Of a stretch of 64,000 nucleotides of DNA, positions 1-8,324 are shown in pieces. Each line of letters begins with the position of its first letter. Positions within the stretch are counted from its first letter, which is position 1. Made by a program: the position numbers and the translations under genes. Under the pieces are notes generated by a model. It searched no databases and had not been told where the DNA came from. It saw only the letters and a program-made list of their open reading frames with translations. Source of the stretch: Scytonematopsis contorta HA4267-MV1 (GTDB lineage: Bacteria > Cyanobacteriota > Cyanobacteriia > Cyanobacteriales > Nostocaceae); the NCBI GenBank assembly GCA_019359035.1, contig JAHHIC010000081.1, positions 19,534 to 83,533 on the forward strand, written 5' to 3'.

Positions 1-2
1 AG

Positions 3-275
3 GTGAGATATTTTGCTGAAGGAATGAGTGCAGGAAAAGGTTTTATTGCAATTGCAGCGTTAATTTTTGGTAAATGGCATCCGATTGGTACTACTTTAGC
101 CTGTTTATTATTTGGAGCGACGGAAGCTTTACAATTGCGAATACAGGCTATGTCAGTAAATATTCCCTATCAGTTTTTAGTGATGTTACCTTACATTATC
201 GCGCTGTTAGCTTTGGTTGGCTTAGCAGGTAAATCAACACCACCAGCAGCACTAATTCTGAACGATGATAATTAA
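3..275 (+). CDS. Nucleoside/simple-sugar ABC transporter permease, C-terminal fragment
   Basis: This is the last 90 residues of an inner-membrane permease; the 5' part lies outside the window, so the first codon (GTG) is internal rather than a start. The sequence RYFAEGMSAGKGFIAIAALI followed by FGKWHPIGT and two hydrophobic segments is typical of the BMP-family importers (NupQ/YufQ type) that bring in nucleosides. Its neighbours are a uracil-salvage and uracil-catabolism cluster, which fits an importer of pyrimidine nucleosides, but the substrate is inferred. The partner permease, ATPase and binding protein would lie upstream, outside the window. Confidence 0.75.
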   Translation: MRYFAEGMSAGKGFIAIAALIFGKWHPIGTTLACLLFGATEALQLRIQAMSVNIPYQFLVMLPYIIALLALVGLAGKSTPPAALILNDDN

Positions 276-533
276 CAGCAGTCAGCAGTCAATAGTCAAC
301 AATCAACACTTTTCATGTTATCATCGTTTGATTATTGCCACTAGCTTTGCAGGTTCTATCCTGAGCAGTCATAGTCAGCACAGACACTCAACCTAGTGAA
401 TCAGATACGAGCTTGTTCATATCGAGCCGCATTTTACCGCTTGAAGGATACCTCGTACATCATCGCTTGTGGGGAAATTTCGTTTTAATTACCCCGCTGT
501 AGTTCTTGATGTATACCTTGCTAGTGCGTATAT

Positions 534-929
534 ATGGGTGAAAAGTTGCTAAGTTTGATTGTAGAAGAAGACCTACCAAGTTTATATATCCTTCAGTCGT
601 ATCTGACAAAAATCAATATTGCTTGTATACCTGTTCAACGAGGAGAGCAAGCACTAATTTTTGCTGCGATAGAACAGCCTGATTTTATACTCATGGATAT
701 GATGTTGCCAAATTTCAGCAGTCTTCAATTGATTAACTATCTAAAACAAAACCCTGGAACAGCGAAAATACCTATTATTGCTGCGGTAAGTTCTACTAGA
801 GAACAATACCGTAATGCTATTCTGCAAATAGGTGTCCAAGGCTGCGTAAGTAAACCTTATGATTTAGAAGAAGTCGAATTAGTAATTTGCCGACTTATGA
901 GTCGGCAGAATAATGCTAGCTTGTCTTAG
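534..929 (+). CDS. Single-domain response regulator (receiver only)
   Basis: The 131-residue protein is one CheY-like receiver domain without an output domain. The acidic pair is at E12/D13, the phospho-acceptor is D55 in FILMDMMLP, the switch Ser is S86 and the conserved Lys is K107 in SKPYD. It therefore has all residues needed to take a phosphate from a histidine kinase. No kinase gene is adjacent, so its partner is unknown. Its 3' end overlaps the end of the convergent DUF2294 gene by 14 bp. Confidence 0.85.
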   Translation: MGEKLLSLIVEEDLPSLYILQSYLTKINIACIPVQRGEQALIFAAIEQPDFILMDMMLPNFSSLQLINYLKQNPGTAKIPIIAAVSSTREQYRNAILQIGVQGCVSKPYDLEEVELVICRLMSRQNNASLS

Positions 930-1302
930 GAATTGCCCCAGGATTACGAACTTGGGGTAATTGTTCTAAAATTATAATCATTGCAGTACGACCAGATGTC
1001 AAACTTGTATAGCCAATTAATTCTAATACTGGCTTTTCTGTAATTTCCTCAATAATTTGTTTAATTTGGGGCTTGATTATTCTATCTAAATCTAGCCTAA
1101 CTTTCTCAGCTAAATTGTCCTTGCCTGCTTGCATTAAAGTCTGCTCAGCAAGGGTGACAGAATTTTCAAAAGTAATTGCCAATTGAGTATCAAAAAAGTG
1201 GCAAATGACTCTGCTGGGACGCTGTCCCAGTAAAGCATGATATAGCGTACCAATCCGCTGCGATAATTCTCTTTCCAACTGTCCAATAGTGGGTTCCGAC
1301 AT
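916..1302 (-). CDS. DUF2294 domain protein
   Basis: This small soluble protein of 128 residues matches the DUF2294 pattern: an N-terminal helix (GQLERELSQRIGTLYHALLG), a conserved GxxP segment (GQRPSRVICHF), and the C-terminal EEITEKPVLELIGYTSLTSG stretch followed by a hydrophobic strand. The molecular function of this family is not known to me. It converges with the response regulator gene, overlapping it by 14 bp. It has its own ATG and no obvious operon partner. Confidence 0.75.
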   Translation of the reverse strand: MSEPTIGQLERELSQRIGTLYHALLGQRPSRVICHFFDTQLAITFENSVTLAEQTLMQAGKDNLAEKVRLDLDRIIKPQIKQIIEEITEKPVLELIGYTSLTSGRTAMIIILEQLPQVRNPGAIPKTS

Positions 1303-1544
1303 GCCGAGCCATTACATTAACAATATTTCGTATATATTATACAAAGCGGAACTGATAGTTTTTGTTAATTATATTTATGGAATTGACTTATGAACTGTTG
1401 CACTCGTCTATTAATTCCCAATATATAAATAATTATCTTTCTCAAGCTATAAAAACAGAGAAAATAGCATATTATTTTTTATGTGAAAGTTGGGTCTTCG
1501 CTACTTCTCAACCCAACCTACGAATATATTCGATTGCGTGGATA

Positions 1545-2177
1545 TTACCTTGTACCAAATAACCTATCCCCAGCATCACCCATACCAGGAATAATATAGC
1601 CATGTTCGTCTAACTTATCATCTATAGCAACAGTGAAAAGCGGAACATCTGGGTGTGCTTCACAAAAATGCTCAATACCTTCCGGTGCAGCCAGTAAGCA
1701 AACAAATTTGATGGACATCGGGTTAGTGCTTTTCAAGCGATGAACAGCAGCCACAGCGGAATTACCAGTTGCTAACATGGGGTCAACCAAAACCACATCT
1801 CGTTTGTCTATATCTTGAGGCACTTTGAAATAGTATTCTATAGGAACCAAAGTTTTAGGGTCTCGGTACAAACCAATATGTCCTACACGTGCTGATGGCA
1901 TTAGTTCTAACATACCATCCAAAATACCTTGTCCCGCTCGTTGGATAGAAACAATAACCAGCTTTTTATCTGGAGCGAGTACTGGTGCTTGCATGGGAGA
2001 TAAAGGTGTTTCGATTAATTCATGCTTTAATGGTAAATCCCGCGTGACTTCATATGCCAACAATAAACTAATTTCTTTTAGCAAACTGCGAAACTTTGCT
2101 GTACTAGTCTCGCTTTTCCGCATCAGTGTTAATTTATGTTGAATTAACGGATGTTCGATTACAGTTACTTGTCCCAT
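1545..2177 (-). CDS. upp: Uracil phosphoribosyltransferase
   Basis: It converts uracil and PRPP to UMP. The PRPP loop is visible as [13 protein letters not shown], with Asn where many UPRTs have a second Gly, and the uracil-binding C-terminus is [18 protein letters not shown] chose the ATG at 2177, giving 210 residues, because an AGGAG ribosome-binding site lies just upstream; the longer reading uses a TTG one codon earlier. It is the last gene of a minus-strand run with URC4-like and URC1-like genes. In the URC pathway uracil must first be made into a ribonucleotide, so a UPRT at this place fits catabolism as well as salvage. Confidence 0.95.
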   Translation of the reverse strand: MGQVTVIEHPLIQHKLTLMRKSETSTAKFRSLLKEISLLLAYEVTRDLPLKHELIETPLSPMQAPVLAPDKKLVIVSIQRAGQGILDGMLELMPSARVGHIGLYRDPKTLVPIEYYFKVPQDIDKRDVVLVDPMLATGNSAVAAVHRLKSTNPMSIKFVCLLAAPEGIEHFCEAHPDVPLFTVAIDDKLDEHGYIIPGMGDAGDRLFGTR

Positions 2178-2202
2178 CAATCACTCCTAGCTCCAGAGGT
2201 TT

Positions 2203-2230
2203 AAAACTCAAAACTCAAAACTCAAAACCC
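2203..2230. repeat. Heptameric tandem repeat (AAAACTC)n
   Basis: Four consecutive 7-bp units, the last one degenerate, fill the short gap between upp and the URC4-like gene. Heptameric short tandem repeats of this kind are characteristic of filamentous heterocystous cyanobacteria. Confidence 0.8.
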
Positions 2231-2234
2231 TTTA

Positions 2235-3512
2235 TCAAAATACCGTCCCATCGCTTTCTATCTGTATAGGGGGGATACCACCCGGTCTAAGTTCAACAGC
2301 AATTTTTCGTCCAGCTGTCCAGGTTCCACCTTGTAGTATTTTGACTAGGGGTAATTCCATTTCGCTTTTATCTAATTTTTTTCTGACTGTAGCAGCGATT
2401 TTATCCAAAAAAATTACCGTTAAGGCACGCCATTCGACTATAACTTCTGATGAGACTTTTTGGGGTGAGTGCAAAATGTCAATTTGTTTTGGCTTTATTA
2501 ATCCTAAATCAATACATAATCCACCGTTGCGATATTCCGGTAGTCCAGTCATCGTGTCTAAACCAGTAATTTCTAAACCTAGCTCCTGTAATGGTTCCAA
2601 AAGCGAATAAGTTAACCACTGGGAAAGCTTGTGAAAAGGTACTAATTCTGCGTAAATTAACTCTGATGTGTTTAGAGATGTGTTTAGAGCCGAATGTTGC
2701 CATACATCTCCTAAATTCACTCCAGCAATTTCCACCCTTCCGGGCCAAATATTGCTCAATGCTTCCAATATAGTTGTTAAAACGGTTGTTGCTGCAATTT
2801 GATTATTTTCAGCTTTATCCAAAAAATAATTTACTAAATTACCCGGACGCGGATTTTCTTGTCCAAAAAAATCAGGTGTTGTGAGCAAAACTTTTCCTAA
2901 TCGTTGTAATAAATTTAATCTTCCATCCAACCCCACCAAAGGATTATCTGTTGTTACCTGAAAACCTTCTGCTAGTTCTATTTCCGTAATTGATTGTAAC
3001 TTTTGAGCATCACCTTGCAAAAGATTTGCGGGATTACTGGAAAAAAAACCTTGACAAAACATATGAAAACTAGCAATAGCCAATCCTTCTGAGCGTTTTG
3101 AGGTTAAACCTGTATCATGTTCGTAATAGCACCATTTAGACCCAGCACCAGCATCTAATAATACACTCAAAATGACTAAATCAAATTTAGAATAAGCTTT
3201 TTCTAATGGCGTTAGCCCAGCTAATTTCTCATCTAATGTATTTAAACGTGAAACACCCAGCGCTTCACTGAAGGCTTCAAAGTGTCTCCACCGACTGTGA
3301 AAAGGTATTTCCCCATTTGGGTACTCAGAATTTATGACATCAATTACATAATCAGCCACCCGTTCCAACTGACTTAAATCGCAATTGAAATTAGACGACT
3401 TTCCAGACTCCACTAAATCAAACAATTTCCCGCAACGTTCTCGAATCGAAATAGGAGAGCGCAAATAAGCGATAGTCTCCAAAAGCGTATTTTCGGTACT
3501 TGTGGTTCCCAT
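2235..3512 (-). CDS. URC4/urg3 family protein (DUF1688), uracil catabolism
   Basis: The 425-residue protein matches the DUF1688 (URC4/Urg3) family. Recognisable stretches are YLRSPISIRERCGKLFDLV at the N-terminus, IPFHSRWRHFEAF, LSVLLDAGAGSKWCYYE and the C-terminal PLVKILQGGTWTAGRKIA. In the yeast Lachancea kluyveri URC4 is required for using uracil as nitrogen source by the URC route; its exact reaction is, as far as I know, not settled. Here it lies between upp and the GTP-cyclohydrolase-II-like URC1 gene on the same strand, the grouping expected for a bacterial URC cluster. A palindromic repeat and three copies of a short repeat sit in the 200-bp gap upstream. Confidence 0.88.
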   Translation of the reverse strand: MGTTSTENTLLETIAYLRSPISIRERCGKLFDLVESGKSSNFNCDLSQLERVADYVIDVINSEYPNGEIPFHSRWRHFEAFSEALGVSRLNTLDEKLAGLTPLEKAYSKFDLVILSVLLDAGAGSKWCYYEHDTGLTSKRSEGLAIASFHMFCQGFFSSNPANLLQGDAQKLQSITEIELAEGFQVTTDNPLVGLDGRLNLLQRLGKVLLTTPDFFGQENPRPGNLVNYFLDKAENNQIAATTVLTTILEALSNIWPGRVEIAGVNLGDVWQHSALNTSLNTSELIYAELVPFHKLSQWLTYSLLEPLQELGLEITGLDTMTGLPEYRNGGLCIDLGLIKPKQIDILHSPQKVSSEVIVEWRALTVIFLDKIAATVRKKLDKSEMELPLVKILQGGTWTAGRKIAVELRPGGIPPIQIESDGTVF

Positions 3513-3554
3513 AATTTATATAAACTCCATTACATGACACACCCAATCATTCTC

Positions 3555-3670
3555 TGTAGAGACGCGATTAATCGCGTCTCTACAATATATTCAACCGCAG
3601 CGTAGATACGATATATTCAACCGCAGGGCAGACGCGATAAATCGCGTCTCTACAATATATTCAACCGCAG
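3555..3670. repeat. Palindromic repeats (family TGTAGAGAC) with triplicated satellite
   Basis: Positions 3555-3584 form a perfect 30-bp palindrome with ends TGTAGAGAC/GTCTCTACA and core GCGATT/AATCGC. A second, 5'-shortened copy lies at 3631-3654. A 16-bp segment ending TTCAACCGCAG occurs three times (3585, 3611, 3655). The block lies between the URC1-like and URC4-like genes, so it could act as a stem-loop in a joint transcript, but it belongs to a dispersed family seen elsewhere in the window. Confidence 0.85.
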
Positions 3671-3713
3671 TGCAATAAAATACCCCCATTCCCCACTCCC
3701 CACTCCCCACTCC

Positions 3714-4976
3714 CTACTCAATCGAACGTCCTTTGACCTCTGCTAACTCGCTTGCGTCTAATACTTCTCCTGTGGTAAAATAACCAGCTGCTTTTTTGGC
3801 TTCAATTTCTACTTTTGCATCTTGGGGTATTAGTTCTTCTGGGATTGGTATCCGTTCAATAATTTCAATTCCCGACTGGGTAACGGCATTAAATTTCATA
3901 TTGCTCATTGATACCATGCGGTCAATGCGAGTAACACCCAACCAATGTAAAACATCGGGCATTAATTCTTGGAAGCGCATATCTTGTACCCCAGCCACAC
4001 ATTCAGTGCGAGCGAAGTAAGCATCAGCCCTATCACCACCTTCTTGACGCTTGCGAGCATTGTAAACTAAAAATTTGGTCACCTCTCCTAAAGCGCGACC
4101 TTCTTTGCGACAATAAACAATTATACCAACACCACCTTCCTGAGCAGTTTGTATACACACTTCAATCCCATGTGCGAGGTAAGGACGACAAGTACAAATA
4201 TCGGAGCCAAAAACATCAGAGCCGTTACATTCGTCGTGTACCCGCACAGCAACAGGTCGATTTGGGTCAGCGATAGCAGCAATATCGCCAACAATATACA
4301 CAGTAACCCCCCCAATCGGAGGTAAAAATACTTCTAAATCGCTACGAGTGACTAATTCGGGGAACATACCACCAGTTTGTTCAAACAAAGCGCGACGTAA
4401 ATCAGCTTCGGTAATTCCAAAGCGCTTAGCCACACCAGGTAAATACCAAACAGGTTCAATCGCGGCTTTAGTCACCACTAAATCACCATTTGCTTTTAAT
4501 ATTTTGCCATCAACCTGCAAGCGTCCTTTGACTACAGCATCTTGAATTTCTGGCATGTTTATGTGAGCTTGGGTAATAGCGATAGTGGGACGAATATCGT
4601 AACCCTCTTGGCAATAAGAACCAAAAACTTCCCCAATCATTGCTCCGAAAGGGTCTAGGGAAACAATTTTTTCTGGGTCGAACCAACTGGGATGGGGGCC
4701 TATTTGCTCAACTGGTGAGGTATTGGTTAAATCCGCACGATGGTCAGTTTGTAGAGCACCGCTAGCAACCGCTAAAGCGCGATAAATAGCATAACTCCCA
4801 GAGTGAGTACCAATTACGTTGCGGTGTGTTCGTTTTGTCAGAGTGGCAATCACCGGACCGCGCTCGTTTGGTTCCTTCGCTCCCCAAACAATGGGAATTG
4901 GCTTAGGACCAAAACCGTTAGGGTGAGAAGTAAGAACGATATGCCGAGAACCGCCATTAAGATTAGGCATAGTCAT
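3714..4976 (-). CDS. URC1-like GTP cyclohydrolase II homologue, uracil catabolism
   Basis: The C-terminal half has the GTP cyclohydrolase II fold: zinc-ligand cysteines in the pattern C-x10-C-x-C (CNGSDVFGSDICTCR), then a KEGRALGEVTKF segment in place of the RibA QEGRGIG motif. The N-terminal ~150 residues (PIVWGAKEPNERGPVIA onward) are specific to the URC1 group, which distinguishes it from riboflavin-pathway RibA. In the URC pathway this enzyme is thought to open the uracil ring of a uridine nucleotide. The ATG at 4976 is preferred over a TTG at 5003; another ATG follows at 4970. It is the first gene of the minus-strand urc1-urc4-upp run. Three 12-bp direct repeats containing TTGACA-like boxes lie about 90 to 130 bp upstream. 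Confidence 0.88.
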   Translation of the reverse strand: MTMPNLNGGSRHIVLTSHPNGFGPKPIPIVWGAKEPNERGPVIATLTKRTHRNVIGTHSGSYAIYRALAVASGALQTDHRADLTNTSPVEQIGPHPSWFDPEKIVSLDPFGAMIGEVFGSYCQEGYDIRPTIAITQAHINMPEIQDAVVKGRLQVDGKILKANGDLVVTKAAIEPVWYLPGVAKRFGITEADLRRALFEQTGGMFPELVTRSDLEVFLPPIGGVTVYIVGDIAAIADPNRPVAVRVHDECNGSDVFGSDICTCRPYLAHGIEVCIQTAQEGGVGIIVYCRKEGRALGEVTKFLVYNARKRQEGGDRADAYFARTECVAGVQDMRFQELMPDVLHWLGVTRIDRMVSMSNMKFNAVTQSGIEIIERIPIPEELIPQDAKVEIEAKKAAGYFTTGEVLDASELAEVKGRSIE

Positions 4977-5068
4977 TTTTTCGCGATAAGAGTTATTACT
5001 CAATAGTCAATACTAAAAAGCCAATAGTCAACACCCCCAGTTAACTGTTGAGCTTCCAACAAAACTTT

Positions 5069-5104
5069 TATGTCAGATTCTATGTCAAATTCTATGTCAA
5101 TTTT
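5069..5104 (-). promoter_or_regulatory. Three tandem 12-bp repeats upstream of the URC cluster
   Basis: TATGTCAGATTC, TATGTCAAATTC and TATGTCAATTTT follow each other without a gap. On the minus strand, the sense of the URC1-like gene, the second and third copies read as TTGACATA, which resembles a -35 box, while the first reads CTGACATA. A matched -10 box is not clear. The repeats could be a multi-site operator or overlapping promoters; this is inference from position. Confidence 0.4.
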
Positions 5105-5267
5105 TTTATATTAGTATTCCAGGCTACAACATACGGTACACTTATGGTTTAATTTGCAATTTTAGGTGTAAAATTTTAAGCTAAATTCAACAGTAACTCA
5201 CAAAGTCTCCTATAAAATAATTTTGTGCGAAATTTGATTCTAAATATACACTACCAAGATTAAATTC

Positions 5268-5738
5268 ATGGATTCTTTATTTATCAATTCCTTGCTTGAA
5301 GACTTGAAAAATTCTGACGAAGCTATCCGGGAACAAGCTACGCGAAAATTATGGCGTATCTGGTTTCAACAAAAAGGAGTTTATGGGTTAGAAATTATAG
5401 AGCGCAGTCAAAAGTTATTTGACGCTGGTGAAATTACGGAAGCAGAAGTTCTATTAAGCGACCTCATCTCCGACCAGCCGGACTTTGCAGAAGCTTGGAA
5501 TCGCCGTGCATTTCTTTATTATTCGACTAGTGAGTATCAAAAATCTTTAGCAGACTGTAGAAGAGTAATAGAAATTAATCCGGTGCATTTTGGGGCACTT
5601 CATGGTATGGGTTTATGTTATGCTGCATTGGGAAGATATGGTGATGCGATAAAGGCTTTTCGCTCAGCTTTGGAAATTCAACCTTTTTCAATTGTTAATC
5701 AAAAATTGATTTTGGAATGCAGTTTGCGATTAAGTTAA
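5268..5738 (+). CDS. TPR-repeat protein
   Basis: The 156-residue soluble protein has an N-terminal helical segment with LLEDLKNSDEAIREQATRKL, then about three tetratricopeptide repeats between residues 48 and 150 (LLSDLISDQPDFAEAWNRRA, YQKSLADCRRVIEINPVHFG and YGDAIKAFRSALEIQPF). TPRs act as protein-binding scaffolds. No catalytic domain is visible and the partner is unknown. It stands alone on the plus strand and ends at a palindromic terminator-like repeat. Confidence 0.85.
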   Translation: MDSLFINSLLEDLKNSDEAIREQATRKLWRIWFQQKGVYGLEIIERSQKLFDAGEITEAEVLLSDLISDQPDFAEAWNRRAFLYYSTSEYQKSLADCRRVIEINPVHFGALHGMGLCYAALGRYGDAIKAFRSALEIQPFSIVNQKLILECSLRLS

Positions 5739-5778
5739 TTGCTAGTTTGGTAGTTCAGGGTGATTTTAAAAAAGCGAT

Positions 5779-5808
5779 TTTAGAGACCGAATTAATTCGG
5801 CCTCTAAA
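5779..5808. terminator. Palindromic terminator-like repeat
   Basis: The 15-bp arms TTTAGAG-A-CCGAATT and AATTCGG-C-CTCTAAA pair with one mismatch. It lies between convergent genes and shares the TAGAGAC end of the dispersed palindrome family, so it may serve as a bidirectional terminator. Confidence 0.5.
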
Positions 5809-5825
5809 TAACATCAAATCAATAA

Positions 5826-6770
5826 TTATGAATTACGATTAATTGCTTCTCTCACTTGTTCCACGGATAAGGAGAGTGCGGATGCAACTTGCTCAACACT
5901 TAATCCTAGCCCAAGCAATCGAGGAATGGCATCTTGTTGTGCTTTTTCCAGAGTTTCTGCACGCTCCTGTTCCTGTTCGGCTCGCTGACGTTCTTGTTCG
6001 GCTCGCTGAGTTTCTAGCTCTGCTCGCAGGCGTTCTTGTTCGGCTCGCTGAGTTTCTAGCTCGGCTCTTTCGCTACCAATAAGCAATAAGTTACCGGACT
6101 TATCCCACCAACGCAACCAAAGTAGAGGTGGTTGATGGCTTGGATAGCTTCCAAACCACAGACCTAATTCTACTCCCAATGGCTCAATGGGATAATGACC
6201 CCGTTCATTTGGCTCAATAAGTTGATAGGAACCGTTCACCAAACTATAAACCTCTAGTGTGCCAGTTCCGATTACATGTATCCCATAATAGGGAATGTGG
6301 ATAATGCGTTCGTAAACCCAAAACTTTCCTGGTTTAGTTGTTTGACCTTCTGGTGAGCGAGATAAAGGAGTTTTATCTCTTTCTTCTGAACCATCCCCGC
6401 TAGCAAACTCTAAGGCAATTAAGGGTGAAATATATTCTCGTCTGAGTACGTAGGAACGTCGAAGTTGACCATTTAAAGTTGGGGGTACGTTACCTACATA
6501 AAACCAGTCAGGGGACTCAGCACCGTTTTCTGGGGGGTTAGTTTCTCTCCAGTAAATACCGCAATCCTGTCCTATTGCATATTGCCCATCTAGATGAATT
6601 TGCTGTAAGACAGGTATGATTGAATCTGTTAAAATAATGCTTTGTGGATGCTCCTGAAAATTTTGACCTACGGTACGCTTCGCGAACACAAAAGTCCCGT
6701 CCTCATCTGGGAGTTGAGTATGGTCAGGGAAAGGAGGGGGTATTACTGTGCGTTCTTTGCTTGTGGTCAT
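5826..6770 (-). CDS. Uma2-like (DUF820) protein with C-terminal coiled coil, copy A
   Basis: This is a 314-residue protein of the cyanobacterial Uma2/DUF820 group, which has a PD-(D/E)XK nuclease-like core. Visible core elements are SPDWFYVGNVPP, an acidic LIALEFASGDGSEE and a following Lys. Residues from about 235 to 285 form a charged coiled coil made of AELETQRAEQER-type heptads, followed by an HTH-like tail (LGLSVEQVASALSLSVEQVR). It is nearly identical to the gene at 8956-9837 and shares its upstream DNA. Compared with that copy it carries an in-frame 21-bp insertion (FAKRTVGQ) and one extra 14-residue coiled-coil unit. Whether it cuts DNA is unknown. Confidence 0.8.
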   Translation of the reverse strand: MTTSKERTVIPPPFPDHTQLPDEDGTFVFAKRTVGQNFQEHPQSIILTDSIIPVLQQIHLDGQYAIGQDCGIYWRETNPPENGAESPDWFYVGNVPPTLNGQLRRSYVLRREYISPLIALEFASGDGSEERDKTPLSRSPEGQTTKPGKFWVYERIIHIPYYGIHVIGTGTLEVYSLVNGSYQLIEPNERGHYPIEPLGVELGLWFGSYPSHQPPLLWLRWWDKSGNLLLIGSERAELETQRAEQERLRAELETQRAEQERQRAEQEQERAETLEKAQQDAIPRLLGLGLSVEQVASALSLSVEQVREAINRNS

Positions 6771-6845
6771 AGTACATATTCTCCATTCTTCATAGAGTTA
6801 ATCATAGAACAGCAGTATTAAGGATGCCATTTTGGCAATTATTCG

Positions 6846-6932
6846 GTAGTGCAAGCATTTTGCTTGCTATGTGAAGCTGGTTACAGTAACAGAAGCGGGT
6901 CATAACAGAAGCGGGCAAGATGCCCGCACTAC
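6846..6932. repeat. Two hairpin repeats of the GTAGTGC family
   Basis: Position 6846-6867 reads GTAGTGC with stem AAGC/GCTT; 6911-6932 is the inverted version ending GCACTAC with stem GGGC/GCCC. The arms differ but remain complementary, so both would form similar hairpins. A short duplication of TAACAGAAGCGGG lies between them. A third member is at 38458-38479. Confidence 0.75.
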
Positions 6933-6967
6933 AATAGTTTAAAATTTAATAAAAACTTTTGAACATT

Positions 6968-8308
6968 ATGACCATAACACCCGCACCAGCAATAGATTTA
7001 GAAGCCCTTATTAAATCTTTAGGAGGCTTAGAAATTATTACAGAAACTAACCAGGTAGCAAAACTATCTAGCGATTACCACACCTTTAGCCCCATACTGA
7101 CAGCTAAATTAGCAGGTAAAGTGGGTGATTTAGTGGTGCGTCCAGCCAACGAAGAAGAAGTAATTAAAGTTGCAGCCGCTTGTGCTAAACACAGAGTACC
7201 ACTCACCATAAGGGGTGCAGGAACAGGAAATTACGGTCAATGCGTACCGTTATTTGGTGGTGTCGTTTTGGACATGAGCCGGATGCAGCATATATATTGG
7301 ATAAAACCGGGTGTTGCACAAGTCGAAGTTGGGGTAAAGTTAGCAGCTTTGGATAAACAAGCACGGGAGATAGGGTGGGAAATGCGGATGGCTCCCTCGA
7401 CTTATCGTACTGCTACTATTGGAGGTTTTATTGCTGGTGGTAGTGGGGGTATTGGTTCCATACAATACGGTTTGTTGGCTGATAGGGGTAATCTTTTGGC
7501 ATTGCGAGTAGTTACTTTAGAAGAAGAACCTCGCGTAATAGAATTACGTGGTGATGATGTACAAAAAGTTAATCACGCTTGGGGTATTAACGGTATTATT
7601 ACCAGGGTTGAAATTGCTTTAGGTGCGGCTTATCCTTGGGCTGAAGTAGTTGCTGTTTTTGATGATTTTATGCAAGCGGCAAAGTTTGGGCAAGCTTTGG
7701 GTAATGCTGATGGAATGATTAAAAAAGAGATTGGTATTTTTGCATCGCCAATTGGACAATATTTTACAGCTTTGCGACAATATATACCTGATAATAAGCA
7801 CGCGGCTTTATTAATTGTTGCTGAACCCGGTTTAGAATTATTACCTTATTTAATACAGGAATATGACGGAAAAATAACTTATGAAAAATCAGCACAGGAA
7901 GCTGGAAAAGGTTTTCATTTAGCAGAATATACTTGGAACCATACTACTTTACATGCTAGAAGTGCAGATACTTCTATTACATATTTACAAAGTATATTTC
8001 CTAATGACAATTTACAAACTGTCGAGCATATGTATCGTCATTTTGGAGATGAGGTGATGATGCATTTAGAATTTATTCGTTTTAAAGGTGCAATAGCAAG
8101 TCCAGGTTTACAGCTCGTACGTTATACCACAGAAGAACGCTTGAACGAGATTATTAAATATCACGAAACACATGGTGTGTTTATCGCTAATCCTCACAGT
8201 TATTTTATTGAGGATGGCTGGAAAAGAGCTATTGACCCAGAACATTTAAAATTTAAGGAAATGGTTGACCCTTATGGGTTGATGAATCCAGGTAAAAGTA
8301 AAAAGTAA
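6968..8308 (+). CDS. FAD-binding oxidoreductase (GlcD / PCMH type)
   Basis: A flavoprotein of the FAD/FMN-containing dehydrogenase family. The PCMH-type FAD domain occupies about residues 45-225, with the pyrophosphate-binding stretch TIRGAGTGNYGQCVPLFGG and the later APSTYRTATIGGFIAGGSGG. The C-terminal part is a cap domain ending DPYGLMNPGK, as in glycolate-oxidase-like enzymes. The ATG at 6968 was chosen over a TTG at 6959. The substrate cannot be told from sequence. It lies a few kb from the URC genes and 16 bp before a Uma2 gene, between the two duplicated Uma2-like genes. Confidence 0.85.
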   Translation: MTITPAPAIDLEALIKSLGGLEIITETNQVAKLSSDYHTFSPILTAKLAGKVGDLVVRPANEEEVIKVAAACAKHRVPLTIRGAGTGNYGQCVPLFGGVVLDMSRMQHIYWIKPGVAQVEVGVKLAALDKQAREIGWEMRMAPSTYRTATIGGFIAGGSGGIGSIQYGLLADRGNLLALRVVTLEEEPRVIELRGDDVQKVNHAWGINGIITRVEIALGAAYPWAEVVAVFDDFMQAAKFGQALGNADGMIKKEIGIFASPIGQYFTALRQYIPDNKHAALLIVAEPGLELLPYLIQEYDGKITYEKSAQEAGKGFHLAEYTWNHTTLHARSADTSITYLQSIFPNDNLQTVEHMYRHFGDEVMMHLEFIRFKGAIASPGLQLVRYTTEERLNEIIKYHETHGVFIANPHSYFIEDGWKRAIDPEHLKFKEMVDPYGLMNPGKSKK

Positions 8309-8324
8309 AGGAAGATAATTAATT

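Noticed and set aside
1362..1562. 66-codon plus-strand reading frame
   Set aside because: AT-rich, overlaps the 3' end of upp, includes a GTTGGGT/ACCCAAC inverted repeat and has no domain-like composition or ribosome-binding site.
3555..3670. CRISPR array
   Set aside because: The repeats are palindromes and short satellites without regular spacers; no cas gene is in the window.
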